Shown here: in pieces, positions 15,782 through 24,379 of the stretch
Position numbering within the stretch: position 1 is the first letter of the stretch
How the letters are laid out: each line of letters opens with the position of its first letter
Assembly: GCF_021365465.1 (NCBI RefSeq)
Contig: NZ_CP089932.1
Span: 1,860,001 to 1,924,000 of the forward strand
Source of the DNA: Erwinia tracheiphila
GTDB taxonomy: Bacteria; Pseudomonadota; Gammaproteobacteria; Enterobacterales; Enterobacteriaceae
DNA: 64,000 bases
Reading direction: 5' to 3'
Notes under the pieces: model-generated
Database searches by the model: none
Seen by the model: only the letters and a program-made list of their open reading frames with translations
Told to the model about the DNA's origin: nothing
Translations under genes and position numbers: made by a program

Positions 15782-16740
15782 ATGGCAACCGTAGCTAAAA
15801 AAGTTGAGTTAACAAAATGGTTTAAGCCTGAAAATTATAATGTTTTAAAAGATATAACCGTAATGCAACTTTGCCAGGAGATCCGCAAACGAAAGGCAAT
15901 GTTCGAAGAACTGGAAGAAGAACTGGAAGAAGAACTGGAAGAAGCGCTGGAAAGCGATGAACCTGAATGGTGTGTGAGTCAGGCTAACCTTGAAGAAAGG
16001 GAGTTAATATTCTCAGGGAAGCCCTTGTGAGCCTCTGGGCCAACAGAATACGATGCAGAGTCTTATGAAAGTGATCAACATGTCAGGCTTATGACTGCTG
16101 GTAAGCTTTATCAGTTGGAAGGGTACATCAAAGAGACCGGATTGCTTGACTACGGAGAAAAAACGGTAACATTCCACACAGAAAAAACAGGTACGGGTTG
16201 CAGCTACCTATCCTGCGATACAAACAGATACGTGTTCAGCAACTGATTGAATCTCGGAATCTTACTGACGAGCAGAAAAAGAGCCTGGTTCGAAGGGCAA
16301 TAAGTGTGATCAATCTTGAGATTGATATGAGTCTGTCAACGGATGATCAAATCATTGAATCAATGCGCTATCTGTTAGACCGATGGCGTAAGCAAATTGG
16401 CATCAAGCCGAAACCAAGCCAGTATATTTATGGTTTCGGGGAAGCGATGGTTCAAAAAATAGTTGATTTTCGAGTCATTCCTCTTTTAGACCTTCTTTAT
16501 CACGCAAAATTAAATAATTACAAACTCAGTGACAAGGATCTGGAACAGCTTCTCTACCATTGGGGCATGGAGGATTGCCGTGATCAGGTGCAAATCAAAG
16601 AAACAGACAGGCCACTTGCCAAGAAAGCACTTACCAACGAATTTGATAATCTCTTCACGATGTTTTTGTATAAAAACATACACTTAATGGATATGAAGGT
16701 AAGCGAAGTGTACGAGCTGAATGAGAAGAAAAAAACATAA
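15782..16740 (+). pseudogene. Broken accessory gene (DUF6387-like guess)
   Basis: The first 82 codons include a run of EELEEELEE from a GAAGAACTGGAA repeat and end at TGA 16028-16030. The same frame then continues open to about 16195 (HVRLMTAGKLYQLEGYIKE). A one-base shift near 16195 leads into a 180-codon frame ending at 16740 (KPSQYIYGFGEAMVQKIVDF). The three parts probably form one gene of about 315 codons with one nonsense and one frameshift mutation. Similar WF...Y-starting proteins are common beside P4-type integrases; the family name is only a guess. If real in pieces, 15782-16030 and 16198-16740 would be the ORFs. Confidence 0.5.
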
Positions 16741-16889
16741 TGTGAAAGTCAAGGGATAAGAGAAATAGTCTTATCCTTGTAAACAAGCTTCTCAGAGATC
16801 CCCAGAAACATCTCGTTAATTCCATCAATTTTTTCATACCCCCAAATCTCCGATAATTCTCCTCGTCGAAACAAACAGGAGAAAACAAC

Positions 16890-17078
16890 ATGAATAAAAA
16901 ATTAATAAGAATGCACGAAGTCCTTAACAGAACAGGATTTTGTAGGGCATGGATTTACAAGCTTATTAAACAGAAACGGTTTCCTGAACCAATAAAGATC
17001 GGTGAAAGAGCTATTGCCTTTATAGAAAGTGAAGTTGATAACTGGATAGATAATTTAGTTAACAGTGCAAGATCTTAA
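16890..17078 (+). CDS. AlpA-family excisionase/regulator
   Basis: This 62-residue winged-helix DNA-binding protein has the AlpA layout: VLNRTGFCRAWIYKLIKQKR, then FPEPIKIGERAIAFIESEVD. AlpA-type proteins in P4-like islands act on the integrase gene or as excision factors. A GGAGAA precedes the ATG. The context with integrase 2 in the same element fits. Confidence 0.88.
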   Translation: MNKKLIRMHEVLNRTGFCRAWIYKLIKQKRFPEPIKIGERAIAFIESEVDNWIDNLVNSARS

Positions 17079-17112
17079 ATTTGAAAATTAAAAAATAACA
17101 GAGGAATGAAAC

Positions 17113-17409
17113 ATGAATAAAGATAAATATTACGAAATGCTCCATACGACTGCTTACATCATCAAGAAAGGACACGATGAAGCTAAAAAATCACTGTCAT
17201 TAACAGATGAAGGATTAAAAGACTGCATGGATTTAATAAATCCTATTCTTGAACTTATGATCACCAGATCATTAGAAGAAGAATATGGCATAGAAGAAAC
17301 CAATGAGTTTTTAGAATTATTTTCTAATGCGTCAGGTGAAGATTTTGAAAATCATATTCAAAATATGATTATTAATGGCGATGCAGTCGAATTAAAAAAT
17401 AACAAATAA
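17113..17409 (+). CDS. Small acidic hypothetical protein of element II
   Basis: A good GAGGAA ribosome binding site precedes ATG 17113. The 98-residue product is acidic and predicted largely helical. It has no recognised family. It follows the AlpA gene by about 35 bases, likely in the same transcript, and is closed by the hairpin at 17423-17451. Function is unknown. Confidence 0.6.
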   Translation: MNKDKYYEMLHTTAYIIKKGHDEAKKSLSLTDEGLKDCMDLINPILELMITRSLEEEYGIEETNEFLELFSNASGEDFENHIQNMIINGDAVELKNNK

Positions 17410-17422
17410 CATTCAAGTAAGG

Positions 17423-17451
17423 GTAAGTATCCCGTTCAACGGGATACTTAC
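17423..17451 (+). terminator. Perfect hairpin after the AlpA/hypothetical pair
   Basis: GTAAGTATCCCG and CGGGATACTTAC form a perfect 12-bp stem around a TTCAA loop. There is no strong T run, so it may act as an mRNA stabiliser or a weak bidirectional terminator. Confidence 0.6.
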
Positions 17452-17657
17452 ATTGCAACCATGTGAGATTTTTAATCTCACCAATGGGTTTCGATCGGAA
17501 AATGTTACTAAAACTGGACGTGCCGTCAGTTTGTATAACTATTAAGAATGATTTTCTTAATTTTTTTTATGTATAGAACCCCGCACAACCTTATGTTGTG
17601 CCTGTGAGGTTCATGATGGTTGAAGATCTTCATCATTAACTCAGTAGAAAAATAATA

Positions 17658-18858
17658 TGTACTAGCTCAGACCTGATCTGACAGTTACCGGTTATTTATA
17701 CAGGTGTCTGTCAGATTAAATCTGGTTCAGATTTTTTTCTGCCCAGACCCGTTTACCATCAAGTAAAGTTGCCATTGGCGTACGCCCGCAGCACATTTTA
17801 CCCTGATGAGTTCGCTCATTATTGTAATGCCACAACCAGTTGTCCAGACCTGCCTGCAGGCTTTCCAGGTCTCCATATAACTTCTTGCGGAACGTAACCT
17901 GATAAAAATCCTGCAAAATGGTTTTATGGAAGCGCTCGCAGATACCGTTCGTCTGTGGAGACATCGCCTTCGTTTTCGTATGGTCGATATCGTTGATGGC
18001 CAGATAAAGCTGATAATCATGCTGCTCCACTTTACCACAGTACTCCGTACCCCTGTCGGTCAGTATTCTCAGCATCGGCAGTCCCTGAGCCTCGTAGAAC
18101 GGCAATACGCGATCATTGAGCAGGTCGGCGGCGGTGATCGGCGTTTTACTTGTATACAGCTTGCAGTGTGCCACTTTTGAGTACGTATCCACAAACGTCT
18201 GCTGGTAGATACGGCCAACCCCTTTCAGATTGCCAACGTAGAAGGTGTCCTGCGAGCCCAGATAACCCGGATGTGCCGTCTCGATTTCTCCGCTGGCCTC
18301 GTCATCGTGGGCCTTCTTCTCCAGCGCTGCGATTTGGGCATCGGTAAGCACAATGCCTTCTTTAGCGACTTTCTCCTCAAGCGCCTTCAGGCGTTTACGG
18401 AAGTTCTCCAGGTCGTGTCGTTGCCAGATGGAGCGCACGCCGCTGCCGGAGATAAACACGCCTTTTTTACGAAGTTCATTGCTAGTCCGATGCTGACCAT
18501 GAGCCGGGAACTCAACGGCGTACTCAACAACCGCACGTTCCGTGGCCTCATCGGCGCGGTTCTTCAGGTTGGGTACCCTACGACTTTGATTAACCAGCGC
18601 ATCAATACCGCCTTCTTCAGCCAGTTCCTGATAACGGTAAAACGTGTCTCGCGACACGCCCATGATCTTACAGGCTTTTGATACGTTACCGAGCTCTTCG
18701 GCCAGATTGAGTAAACCGGCTTTGTGTTTGATGATGGGATTGTTAGTATGAAGCATGAGAGTTACCTCGCGTTTTGTATAAGGATTCGACACCCATATCA
18801 AAACCGGTAACTCTCAACCTTTCAAGGCCCATTGTCAGATCAAGTCGCGACTAATACA
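17658..18858 (-). mobile_element. IS481-family element, copy 2 (1201 bp)
   Basis: It has the same length and ends as copy 1, in opposite orientation. It is inserted in AT-rich non-coding DNA between the small acidic gene and the RepL region of element II. Exact target duplication and an intact transposase suggest recent movement. Confidence 0.9.
17716..18756 (-). CDS. IS481-family DDE transposase, copy 2
   Basis: This is a 346-residue protein when started at ATG 18756 (MLHTNNPIIKHK), matching copy 1; the upstream in-frame extension to 18801 lies in the IS leader and is not used in copy 1. HTH and DDE segments are all present. A handful of substitutions separate it from copy 1. Confidence 0.9.
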   Translation of the reverse strand: MLHTNNPIIKHKAGLLNLAEELGNVSKACKIMGVSRDTFYRYQELAEEGGIDALVNQSRRVPNLKNRADEATERAVVEYAVEFPAHGQHRTSNELRKKGVFISGSGVRSIWQRHDLENFRKRLKALEEKVAKEGIVLTDAQIAALEKKAHDDEASGEIETAHPGYLGSQDTFYVGNLKGVGRIYQQTFVDTYSKVAHCKLYTSKTPITAADLLNDRVLPFYEAQGLPMLRILTDRGTEYCGKVEQHDYQLYLAINDIDHTKTKAMSPQTNGICERFHKTILQDFYQVTFRKKLYGDLESLQAGLDNWLWHYNNERTHQGKMCCGRTPMATLLDGKRVWAEKNLNQI

Positions 18859-18865
18859 AATAATA

Positions 18866-19888
18866 ACAAGGCATCTGCTTCTATGCCTTTTTGGGGCAAC
18901 CAGCAATCCCTGTATGAGCTGATAGCCATTGGTGACTTTTTTCTTCGCTACATACTCGCTTGCTCGCATTACGCAAAAATAAAAAATTGGGTAAATAGCT
19001 TGTCTTGATTTCGCTAACGCGCTCAATCGCTAAAATCCATGCAAATGTTCTAACGAACGTTTGCTGATTCTCGCCCTTTTGATTTAAATTTTAAAGTAGA
19101 TTTTCTTCATCTGATGAAGTGATTTACTTCATTTTTCACACTTGAAACGAAGAAAAGTCTTCAAGCGATGAAAAAAATGGTTTTGGCAGAAAACCTATAC
19201 TTTTTAAGTCGTCAGTGCGCGTGAGCGCATAGCGGTTTTGCTGACAGTAGGAAGCAAAAACAAGACAGCTTCTGTATCAAAGGTTTTAATTTTAAAGCAG
19301 TATATGAGCAGGCGAATATGCTGCACAGGAAAACTAATAAAAAAGATAATAGTTACGTCCTGACCTGCTGGTTGCCCTTTCAAAGGGCAAAGAAGCATGA
19401 GTCAGGGATTATGTGTGTTTTAGTTAAAGAAGAATTATGATCAAATCCTTTAAACCCAATGACGCAACCTAAAAGTTGCGTAGCTTCTTTAATTAAAAAA
19501 TGAAACCTAATGACGCGGAATAAAATCCGTGTAGGGTTACATAAAATGAACGAAGATCATAAGGTATTTTTATCTCATAAAAAAAATGACGATCATCTGA
19601 CGCTTCGCTATATATTAATAATGAAGAAGGAAACTGCCCTCAGACCAGATATAGACTTAAACAAAGTTCGCGATCCGGTGACTTAAAGTCCGTGGTTTGG
19701 TGACTTTAATCGATTATTATTCTCATTCAAACTCTTCGAGTTCATTTTTGAATAATATTTTGATACTTCAAGTGTCAGTCTTTGATACTTGAAATTCTAT
19801 TTATTTAAAAATAAATGTACTTTAAGTATTGACTAATAAAATAAATATGTTAATTAAAATATAATAACAATAATAAAAGGAAAATAAA
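18866..19888. other. Non-coding region upstream of repL, possible replication control/origin
   Basis: About 1 kb without a convincing gene, rich in short repeats. CTTCATC/GATGAAG palindromes occur at about 19107-19175. Two similar hairpin units with AAACC(C/T)AATGACGC lie near 19452 and 19502. GGTGACTT(T)A is repeated near 19677-19707, and TTTGATACTT is repeated near 19757-19793. Such structure upstream of a rep gene fits antisense-RNA or iteron control. Two tiny frames (19318-19443, 41 codons; 19546-19686, 46 codons) could be leader peptides; neither is recognised. Confidence 0.45.
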
Positions 19889-20440
19889 ATGTCACAACAG
19901 ATAACGAATAAATCAAGAAGAGGATTACAGCGCCATGTGAAAAACCCATTTATAATTTCTGCGAGCAACAATACAAAAGGCGGGGTCAAAAGAATATCAA
20001 CAGGGAAAGACAGACTTATGGTCGTCAATGAGAATACGGGAGAATATTTAGGTGGGGCCGGTTTTTTTCAATACCAGGAAGTGGATAAAACTCAGTTTTT
20101 AAAACTCTATGTTAATGGCGTCAGAGCGATCACTGAGTTATCTTCGGCAGGAACAAAGGTCTTCGAAATACTGTACAGAGCAATGCAGGAGCAGAAGGAC
20201 ACTGACACAATTTTAATGTCGTATGATATTGTAGATAAAACGATTGTTAAAATATCCAGAACGACTTATTTTAAAGGTATGAAAGAGTTGGTGGAAAAGA
20301 GTTTCATTGCTGAAACTATGATCCAGAATTATTACTTCATTAATCCTGATTTTATATTTAATGGTGATCGCCTGTCATTTGTTAAATCTTATATTAAATG
20401 CGAATCAAAAAATTTCAACTTAAACAAAAGCCGTTGTTAA
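19889..20440 (+). CDS. repL: RepL-family plasmid replication protein
   Basis: This 183-residue protein has the C-terminal signature of RepL-like replication/maintenance proteins: FEILYRAMQEQKDTDTILMS, a winged-helix region with ISRTTYFKGMKELVEKSFIA, and FINPDFIFNGDRLSFVKSY. RepL proteins start replication of small plasmids. AAAGGAAAAT lies just before the ATG. Finding it inside a tRNA-integrated element suggests the element replicates as a plasmid when excised, or is a captured plasmid. A hairpin at 20451-20481 ends the gene. Confidence 0.78.
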   Translation: MSQQITNKSRRGLQRHVKNPFIISASNNTKGGVKRISTGKDRLMVVNENTGEYLGGAGFFQYQEVDKTQFLKLYVNGVRAITELSSAGTKVFEILYRAMQEQKDTDTILMSYDIVDKTIVKISRTTYFKGMKELVEKSFIAETMIQNYYFINPDFIFNGDRLSFVKSYIKCESKNFNLNKSRC

Positions 20441-20450
20441 TGTAAAAACT

Positions 20451-20481
20451 GTACCTTAATATATTGTCTGTATTAAGGTAC
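20451..20481 (+). terminator. Hairpin after repL
   Basis: GTACCTTAATA and TATTAAGGTAC form a perfect 11-bp stem with a 9-base loop, 10 bases after the repL stop. It is AT-rich with no long T run, so termination is plausible rather than certain. Confidence 0.55.
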
Positions 20482-20629
20482 AGTTCAATTCACTACGGCA
20501 GTTTATTTGAGCCTGTAATTTAATATTCAGTATTAACATTTTTTGCTTGAATGTCATTGCAGGATTTTATTATTAATTTTTTCTTTACCATTTAGCCCCT
20601 TATAGAGGGGCCTTCCCGTTATCGTTATT

Positions 20630-21913
20630 CTAATGATTTTTATTAGTTGCGAAATCAAACGGTCTTACCATAGAATTCTTATTTGCATCGAGAAAATCAG
20701 CCCACCATTGTAACATTAAGCGGCGCTGTTCAAGATGTTTGGCCTTATGTGTGTAGGCTGCACGGACATTGTTCTTTTCCATATGGCTCATTTGAAGTTC
20801 AACAACATCTTCTGACCAGATACCTGATTCAATCAGAGCACTACAAGCTAGGGTACGGAAACCATGACCGCACAAGTCGGTTTTGGTGTTATAGCCCATT
20901 TTACGTAGCGCCTTGTTGATTGTGTTTTCACTCATAGGCTTCATCGCGTCATAACAGCCCGTAAAGATAAAATCGTTATCATTGTTTACGCCATAAGTCA
21001 GCGTCTTTATCTCTTCAATAATGATTAGAGCCTGATTACACAGTGGCACGTAATGTTTCCTTCGCATTTTAGCACCACGAGCAGAATGCTTAATGCCCTC
21101 AATTGCTTCACGCTGTTCCGGGATGACCCAAAGCCCACTCTTAAAATCGATTTCTGACCATCTGGCGAAGCGTAGTTCACTGGAACGCACAAACGTCAGG
21201 AGATTGAGCTTGATCGCCAGTAACGTGAGCCTGCTACGTCCCTGATAACCATCAATACGTTCCAGAAGTGCTGGTATATCTTCCAGTTCAATTGCAGGTC
21301 GATGTTCTGTCTGTGGCTTCTGTACAGCACATTCCAGATCATAGGCAGGATTGAAGCGGATTATCTTTTGCTGAACAGCATATCGCAGGATAGCGGTAGC
21401 GTACTGTTTTACCCGCATAGCGATTTCAAGATAACCGAGTGTTTCAATCTTCTTGATTGGAACCAAAAGATCACCCGTATCTAACTCACCTATATCTTTG
21501 TTGCCGATATCAGGAAACAGGTAAGTTTCAAGACGAGTCCAGACTGAGCGCTGATAATCTTCTGACCAGGCAGTTTTGGTTGCAAACCAGCTTTTAGCAA
21601 CGGTTTTAAAAGCGCGTGTATTGTTACGCTTTTCCATCTTGGTTTTGTTGTCAGCCAGTTTTTTAGCGCTGGGATCAATTCCGGATGCTAAAAGTTTTTT
21701 GGCCTCGTCTCGGCGTTGTCTTGCATCTGCCAGAGAAACGGTAGGGTATACACCGATGGAAAACACCTTTTGTTTCGCTTCAAAACAATAACCCAACTGC
21801 CAGTACTTTGAACCGTTAGGGTGTACCAGCAGGTAGAGGCCGAACCCGTCAGTGAGCTTGATAGCCTTTTCAGAAGGCTTGGCATTTTTTACTTTTGTAT
21901 CAGTGAGTGGCAT
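20630..21913 (-). CDS. P4-type tyrosine integrase 2 (intact)
   Basis: This is 427 residues from ATG 21913 (MPLTDTKVKNAKPSEKAIKL); a longer frame to 21979 is less likely because the family starts here. Arm-binding N-domain; catalytic core with RSSELRFARW, HGFRTLACS, and the nucleophile Tyr in VRAAYTHKAKH. It is immediately downstream of the tRNA-Asn 3' end (about 180 bases), the usual place for an island integrase. It is clearly related to but distinct from integrase 1, so two separate elements used the same site. No defects are visible. Confidence 0.92.
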   Translation of the reverse strand: MPLTDTKVKNAKPSEKAIKLTDGFGLYLLVHPNGSKYWQLGYCFEAKQKVFSIGVYPTVSLADARQRRDEAKKLLASGIDPSAKKLADNKTKMEKRNNTRAFKTVAKSWFATKTAWSEDYQRSVWTRLETYLFPDIGNKDIGELDTGDLLVPIKKIETLGYLEIAMRVKQYATAILRYAVQQKIIRFNPAYDLECAVQKPQTEHRPAIELEDIPALLERIDGYQGRSRLTLLAIKLNLLTFVRSSELRFARWSEIDFKSGLWVIPEQREAIEGIKHSARGAKMRRKHYVPLCNQALIIIEEIKTLTYGVNNDNDFIFTGCYDAMKPMSENTINKALRKMGYNTKTDLCGHGFRTLACSALIESGIWSEDVVELQMSHMEKNNVRAAYTHKAKHLEQRRLMLQWWADFLDANKNSMVRPFDFATNKNH

Positions 21914-22056
21914 GACGGTATCCTCTATTTGCTGGTAAAAAGAAAACCGAACCAGCTTTACCAGCATTTTTACCGGCAAGAGGGTGTAGCTTCGAGTATT
22001 TTTTAATAGACGTGAGTAGACAAGCTAGAAGGGTTAACCAATTGATAGAAAGCAAA

Positions 22057-22084
22057 AAACCAGACGTCAGTAGACATCTGGTTT
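22057..22084 (-). terminator. Rho-independent terminator of tRNA-Asn
   Basis: On the minus strand, AAACCAGATGTC pairs with GACGTCTGGTTT around a 4-base loop and is followed by a T run (A run at 22054-22059 on plus). It lies 9 bases after the tRNA 3' end. Related hairpins at 15495-15516 and 25721-25748 mark former copies of the same tRNA end. Confidence 0.8.
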
Positions 22085-22092
22085 CTTTAAAT

Positions 22093-22168
22093 TGGCTCCT
22101 CTGACTGGACTCGAACCAGTGACATACGGATTAACAGTCCGCCGTTCTACCGACTGAACTACAGAGGA
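22093..22168 (-). tRNA. asnT: tRNA-Asn (GUU)
   Basis: The 76-nt cloverleaf reads 5' TCCTCTGTAGTTCAGTCGGT and ends GAGGAGCCA, with encoded CCA and anticodon GTT in ACTGTTAATC. The 3' part serves as attachment site for element II. The gene lies beside amn, as asn tRNA genes do in E. coli, where several lie in the amn-cbl interval. The E. coli symbol is approximate. Confidence 0.95.
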
Positions 22169-22186
22169 ATCGTTTGAACGGGGCGC

Positions 22187-22215
22187 ATCATATCCAGCAT
22201 GCTCAGAGATGTCAA
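22187..22215 (-). promoter_or_regulatory. sigma-70 promoter of tRNA-Asn
   Basis: On the minus strand TTGACA (22215-22210) and TATGAT (22192-22187) are separated by exactly 17 bases. A GC-rich GCGCCCC discriminator follows, typical of stringently controlled stable RNA genes. The mature tRNA begins about 19 bases further on. Confidence 0.85.
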
Positions 22216-22586
22216 AGTCTGTTTTTATATAAACCGTTCGATTGCTGAATAAAACAGCATTTTTATGCATTTATTATTTCAGTCCATAGGATCACGGCAT
22301 TGCCTGGCCATATGCCATGCTCCAGACCGAACCTCTCTGGTACATCGCGTGGGGCATTTTCCATGAAATTTTTATGGGGATCGTTATAACTTGCTATTGT
22401 TCCAGAACGTTATTTGTAAAAGTGCTGACTGAAGGTTTTTATTGCCTGTGCGACGAAAACCCGCATGTCGACGACTTCTCATCCTGGCCGGGTGAGTCAG
22501 CGGGATGACAGAGCGCTCTCTGATGCGATTGCAGTGATCCAGCCTGGCAAATCGATTTAATCCGGCAGGCTTGCCTGCCGTGAATT
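22216..22586. other. Intergenic region between tRNA-Asn promoter and amn
   Basis: No gene recognised. It contains a perfect GC-rich hairpin CGGCAGGC-TT-GCCTGCCG at 22563-22580, just past the amn stop, that could end the amn transcript. Confidence 0.5.
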
Positions 22587-24038
22587 TTATCTGAATGGGG
22601 GTTCGTCAAAGGTACGTAGTTTGCGGGAATGAAGCCTGTCGCCCTCAGCCCGAAGCAGGTTGATGGCACAAATGCCAATTTGCAAATGTTCCGATATTGC
22701 CCCTTCATAGAAGCGATTGGCCTGGCCCGGTAACTTGATTTCACCATGCAACGGTTTGTCAGAAACACACAGTAACGTACCGTAAGGTACTCGAAAACGG
22801 TAGCCCTGGGCAGCAATGGTGGCACTCTCCATATCTACCGCCACCGCACGGCTGAGATTAAAACGCAATGCCGAAGCCGCATAGCGAAGCTCCCAGTTAC
22901 GATCGTCCGTGGTCACCACCGTGCCTGTGCGTAAGCGCTGTTTAATCTGCTCACCGTGCATGCCGCTCACCTCACGGGTGGCATCAAACAGTGCGCGCTG
23001 GACTTCGGCAATGCTGGGAACCGGAATACCCGGCGGTAGTAGGGCATCAAGCACATGATCGTCGCGCAGATAAGCATGTGCCAGCACGTAATCACCAATG
23101 CCCTGACTTTCACGCAGTCCGCCGCAGTGGCCTATCATCAGCCAGGTATGCGGGCGCAGTACCGCAAGATGGTCGCAAATGGTTTTCGCGTTGGATGGGC
23201 CAACGCCGATATTGATGAGCGTAATGCCCTGGACATCTTTAGCAATCAGGTGCCAGGCTGGCATCTGGTGATTTTTCCAGGCAAGCCCGGAAATGGTTTC
23301 CTGTGGATTTGGTGTATCTGCATTAACGTAGATACTCCCCGCGCAGGAGAGCGCTTCATAGGGTGAGTGAGGATCGGCAATTTGCTCACAGCCCCAGCGG
23401 ACAAATTCATCGACATACCGGGTGTAGTTGGTGAACAGAACATAAGACTGAAAATGTTCTACCGGAGTGCCGGTGTAATGGCGCAGTCGTGCTAATGAGA
23501 AATCAGTGCGCAGGGCATCAAAGTGCGACAGTGGCAGCGCGATACCCGGCTGATAAATACCGTCGGCATTTTCATCGCCAATTTGTGCCAGTTCAGTGGT
23601 GGGAAAATGTCTGGCCAGTCCGGAGCTTATGCTGCGATCCAGACTAAAACTAGCCCCGTCAATGACATAAGGAAAGGGAATTTCCTGGTGTGAGGGGCCG
23701 ACTTCAAGCTTAATGGGGTATTCACTGCTCAATATCTCCAGCTGTTCGGCCAGATAATGACGGAAAAGAGCGGGGTGGGTCACGGTGGTAGCATAGCTGC
23801 CAGGACGGGTGAAACGACCAAATGCGCGCGACGTTTTATGGTGGGTATCATCACCTTCCCAGCTTACGCGTAGCTCAGGATAGACAAACAACCCTTTCTC
23901 ACGCAGCGTTTCATCCGGCAATAAACCATTCTCGGTATAGTCAGTGATGGCTTTGCGCAGCGCATCAACGGCATTTTCATAATATGACTCCAGCTGATCC
24001 AGAGCTTCCATTACCGATAAGTGTGCAGATTGCGTCAT
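22587..24038 (-). CDS. amn: AMP nucleosidase
   Basis: This 483-residue enzyme is nearly collinear with E. coli Amn (484). It hydrolyses AMP to adenine and ribose 5-phosphate in purine balance. The N-terminal Amn domain shows GRFTRPGSY and the HYTGTPVEHFQSYVLFTNYT segment. The nucleoside-phosphorylase-like C-terminal half shows TLINIGVGPSNAKTICDHLA, IGHCGGLRESQ and VDMESATIAAQG. The frame is intact and starts at ATG 24038 with AGGAATGAGGATATAAG upstream. Its place beside tRNA-Asn fits enterobacterial synteny. Confidence 0.97.
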   Translation of the reverse strand: MTQSAHLSVMEALDQLESYYENAVDALRKAITDYTENGLLPDETLREKGLFVYPELRVSWEGDDTHHKTSRAFGRFTRPGSYATTVTHPALFRHYLAEQLEILSSEYPIKLEVGPSHQEIPFPYVIDGASFSLDRSISSGLARHFPTTELAQIGDENADGIYQPGIALPLSHFDALRTDFSLARLRHYTGTPVEHFQSYVLFTNYTRYVDEFVRWGCEQIADPHSPYEALSCAGSIYVNADTPNPQETISGLAWKNHQMPAWHLIAKDVQGITLINIGVGPSNAKTICDHLAVLRPHTWLMIGHCGGLRESQGIGDYVLAHAYLRDDHVLDALLPPGIPVPSIAEVQRALFDATREVSGMHGEQIKQRLRTGTVVTTDDRNWELRYAASALRFNLSRAVAVDMESATIAAQGYRFRVPYGTLLCVSDKPLHGEIKLPGQANRFYEGAISEHLQIGICAINLLRAEGDRLHSRKLRTFDEPPFR

Positions 24039-24379
24039 CTTATATCCTCATTCCTGTTTGTTCGTGGACATGTTAGCCGAAAGTTAAGGGCGGCGTCTGC
24101 CAGGAGCGAAATTTAACACTGGCGGTCATGTGCCGATAAAAAGCGGGTGCTGTGCAGGAAGAATGCCGCAAGCGATGCGCGCCTGCCTGCCGTGTTTTCT
24201 GGCTGCGTTAAAGCAGATCTGACGTGGCTTTCAGCCCACATCGATCGGTGCGCCAACAAAGCGGGTTTTAGTTGCCAGACGAAATCCACCTGAGTTGCGC
24301 GGAATTTGCGGGCCAGTAGAGTCATCGTAATCAGAGAAGGCCGCACTGTTATCATCGGCACCTTCTGTAAGTGCGGGGG
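24039..24379. other. Intergenic region between amn and MFS gene
   Basis: 340 bases with no recognised gene. It must hold the amn promoter near 24050-24100 (minus strand). Nothing else is distinguished. Confidence 0.4.

Larger units (their letters stand above)
17651..18865. repeat. 7-bp target duplication AATAATA around IS481 copy 2
   Basis: AATAATA at 17651-17657 and 18859-18865 abuts both ends of the second IS481 copy exactly. With copy 1 this fixes the family target duplication at 7 bp here. Confidence 0.85.
15528..22116. other. Integrative element II at tRNA-Asn (plasmid-like, RepL-bearing)
   Basis: The element is bounded by the 24-bp repeats of the tRNA-Asn 3' end at 15528-15551 and 22093-22116, with an intact-looking integrase beside the tRNA. 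Cargo: a broken hypothetical gene, an AlpA-like regulator, a small acidic protein, a RepL-type replication gene, and an IS481 copy. A second element with its own integrase continues to the left, giving a tandem array. Confidence 0.75.

Noticed and set aside
15905..15960. Short tandem repeat considered as a CRISPR or minisatellite
   Set aside because: It is a GAAGAACTGGAA codon repeat encoding EELEEELEE inside an open frame; no spacers.
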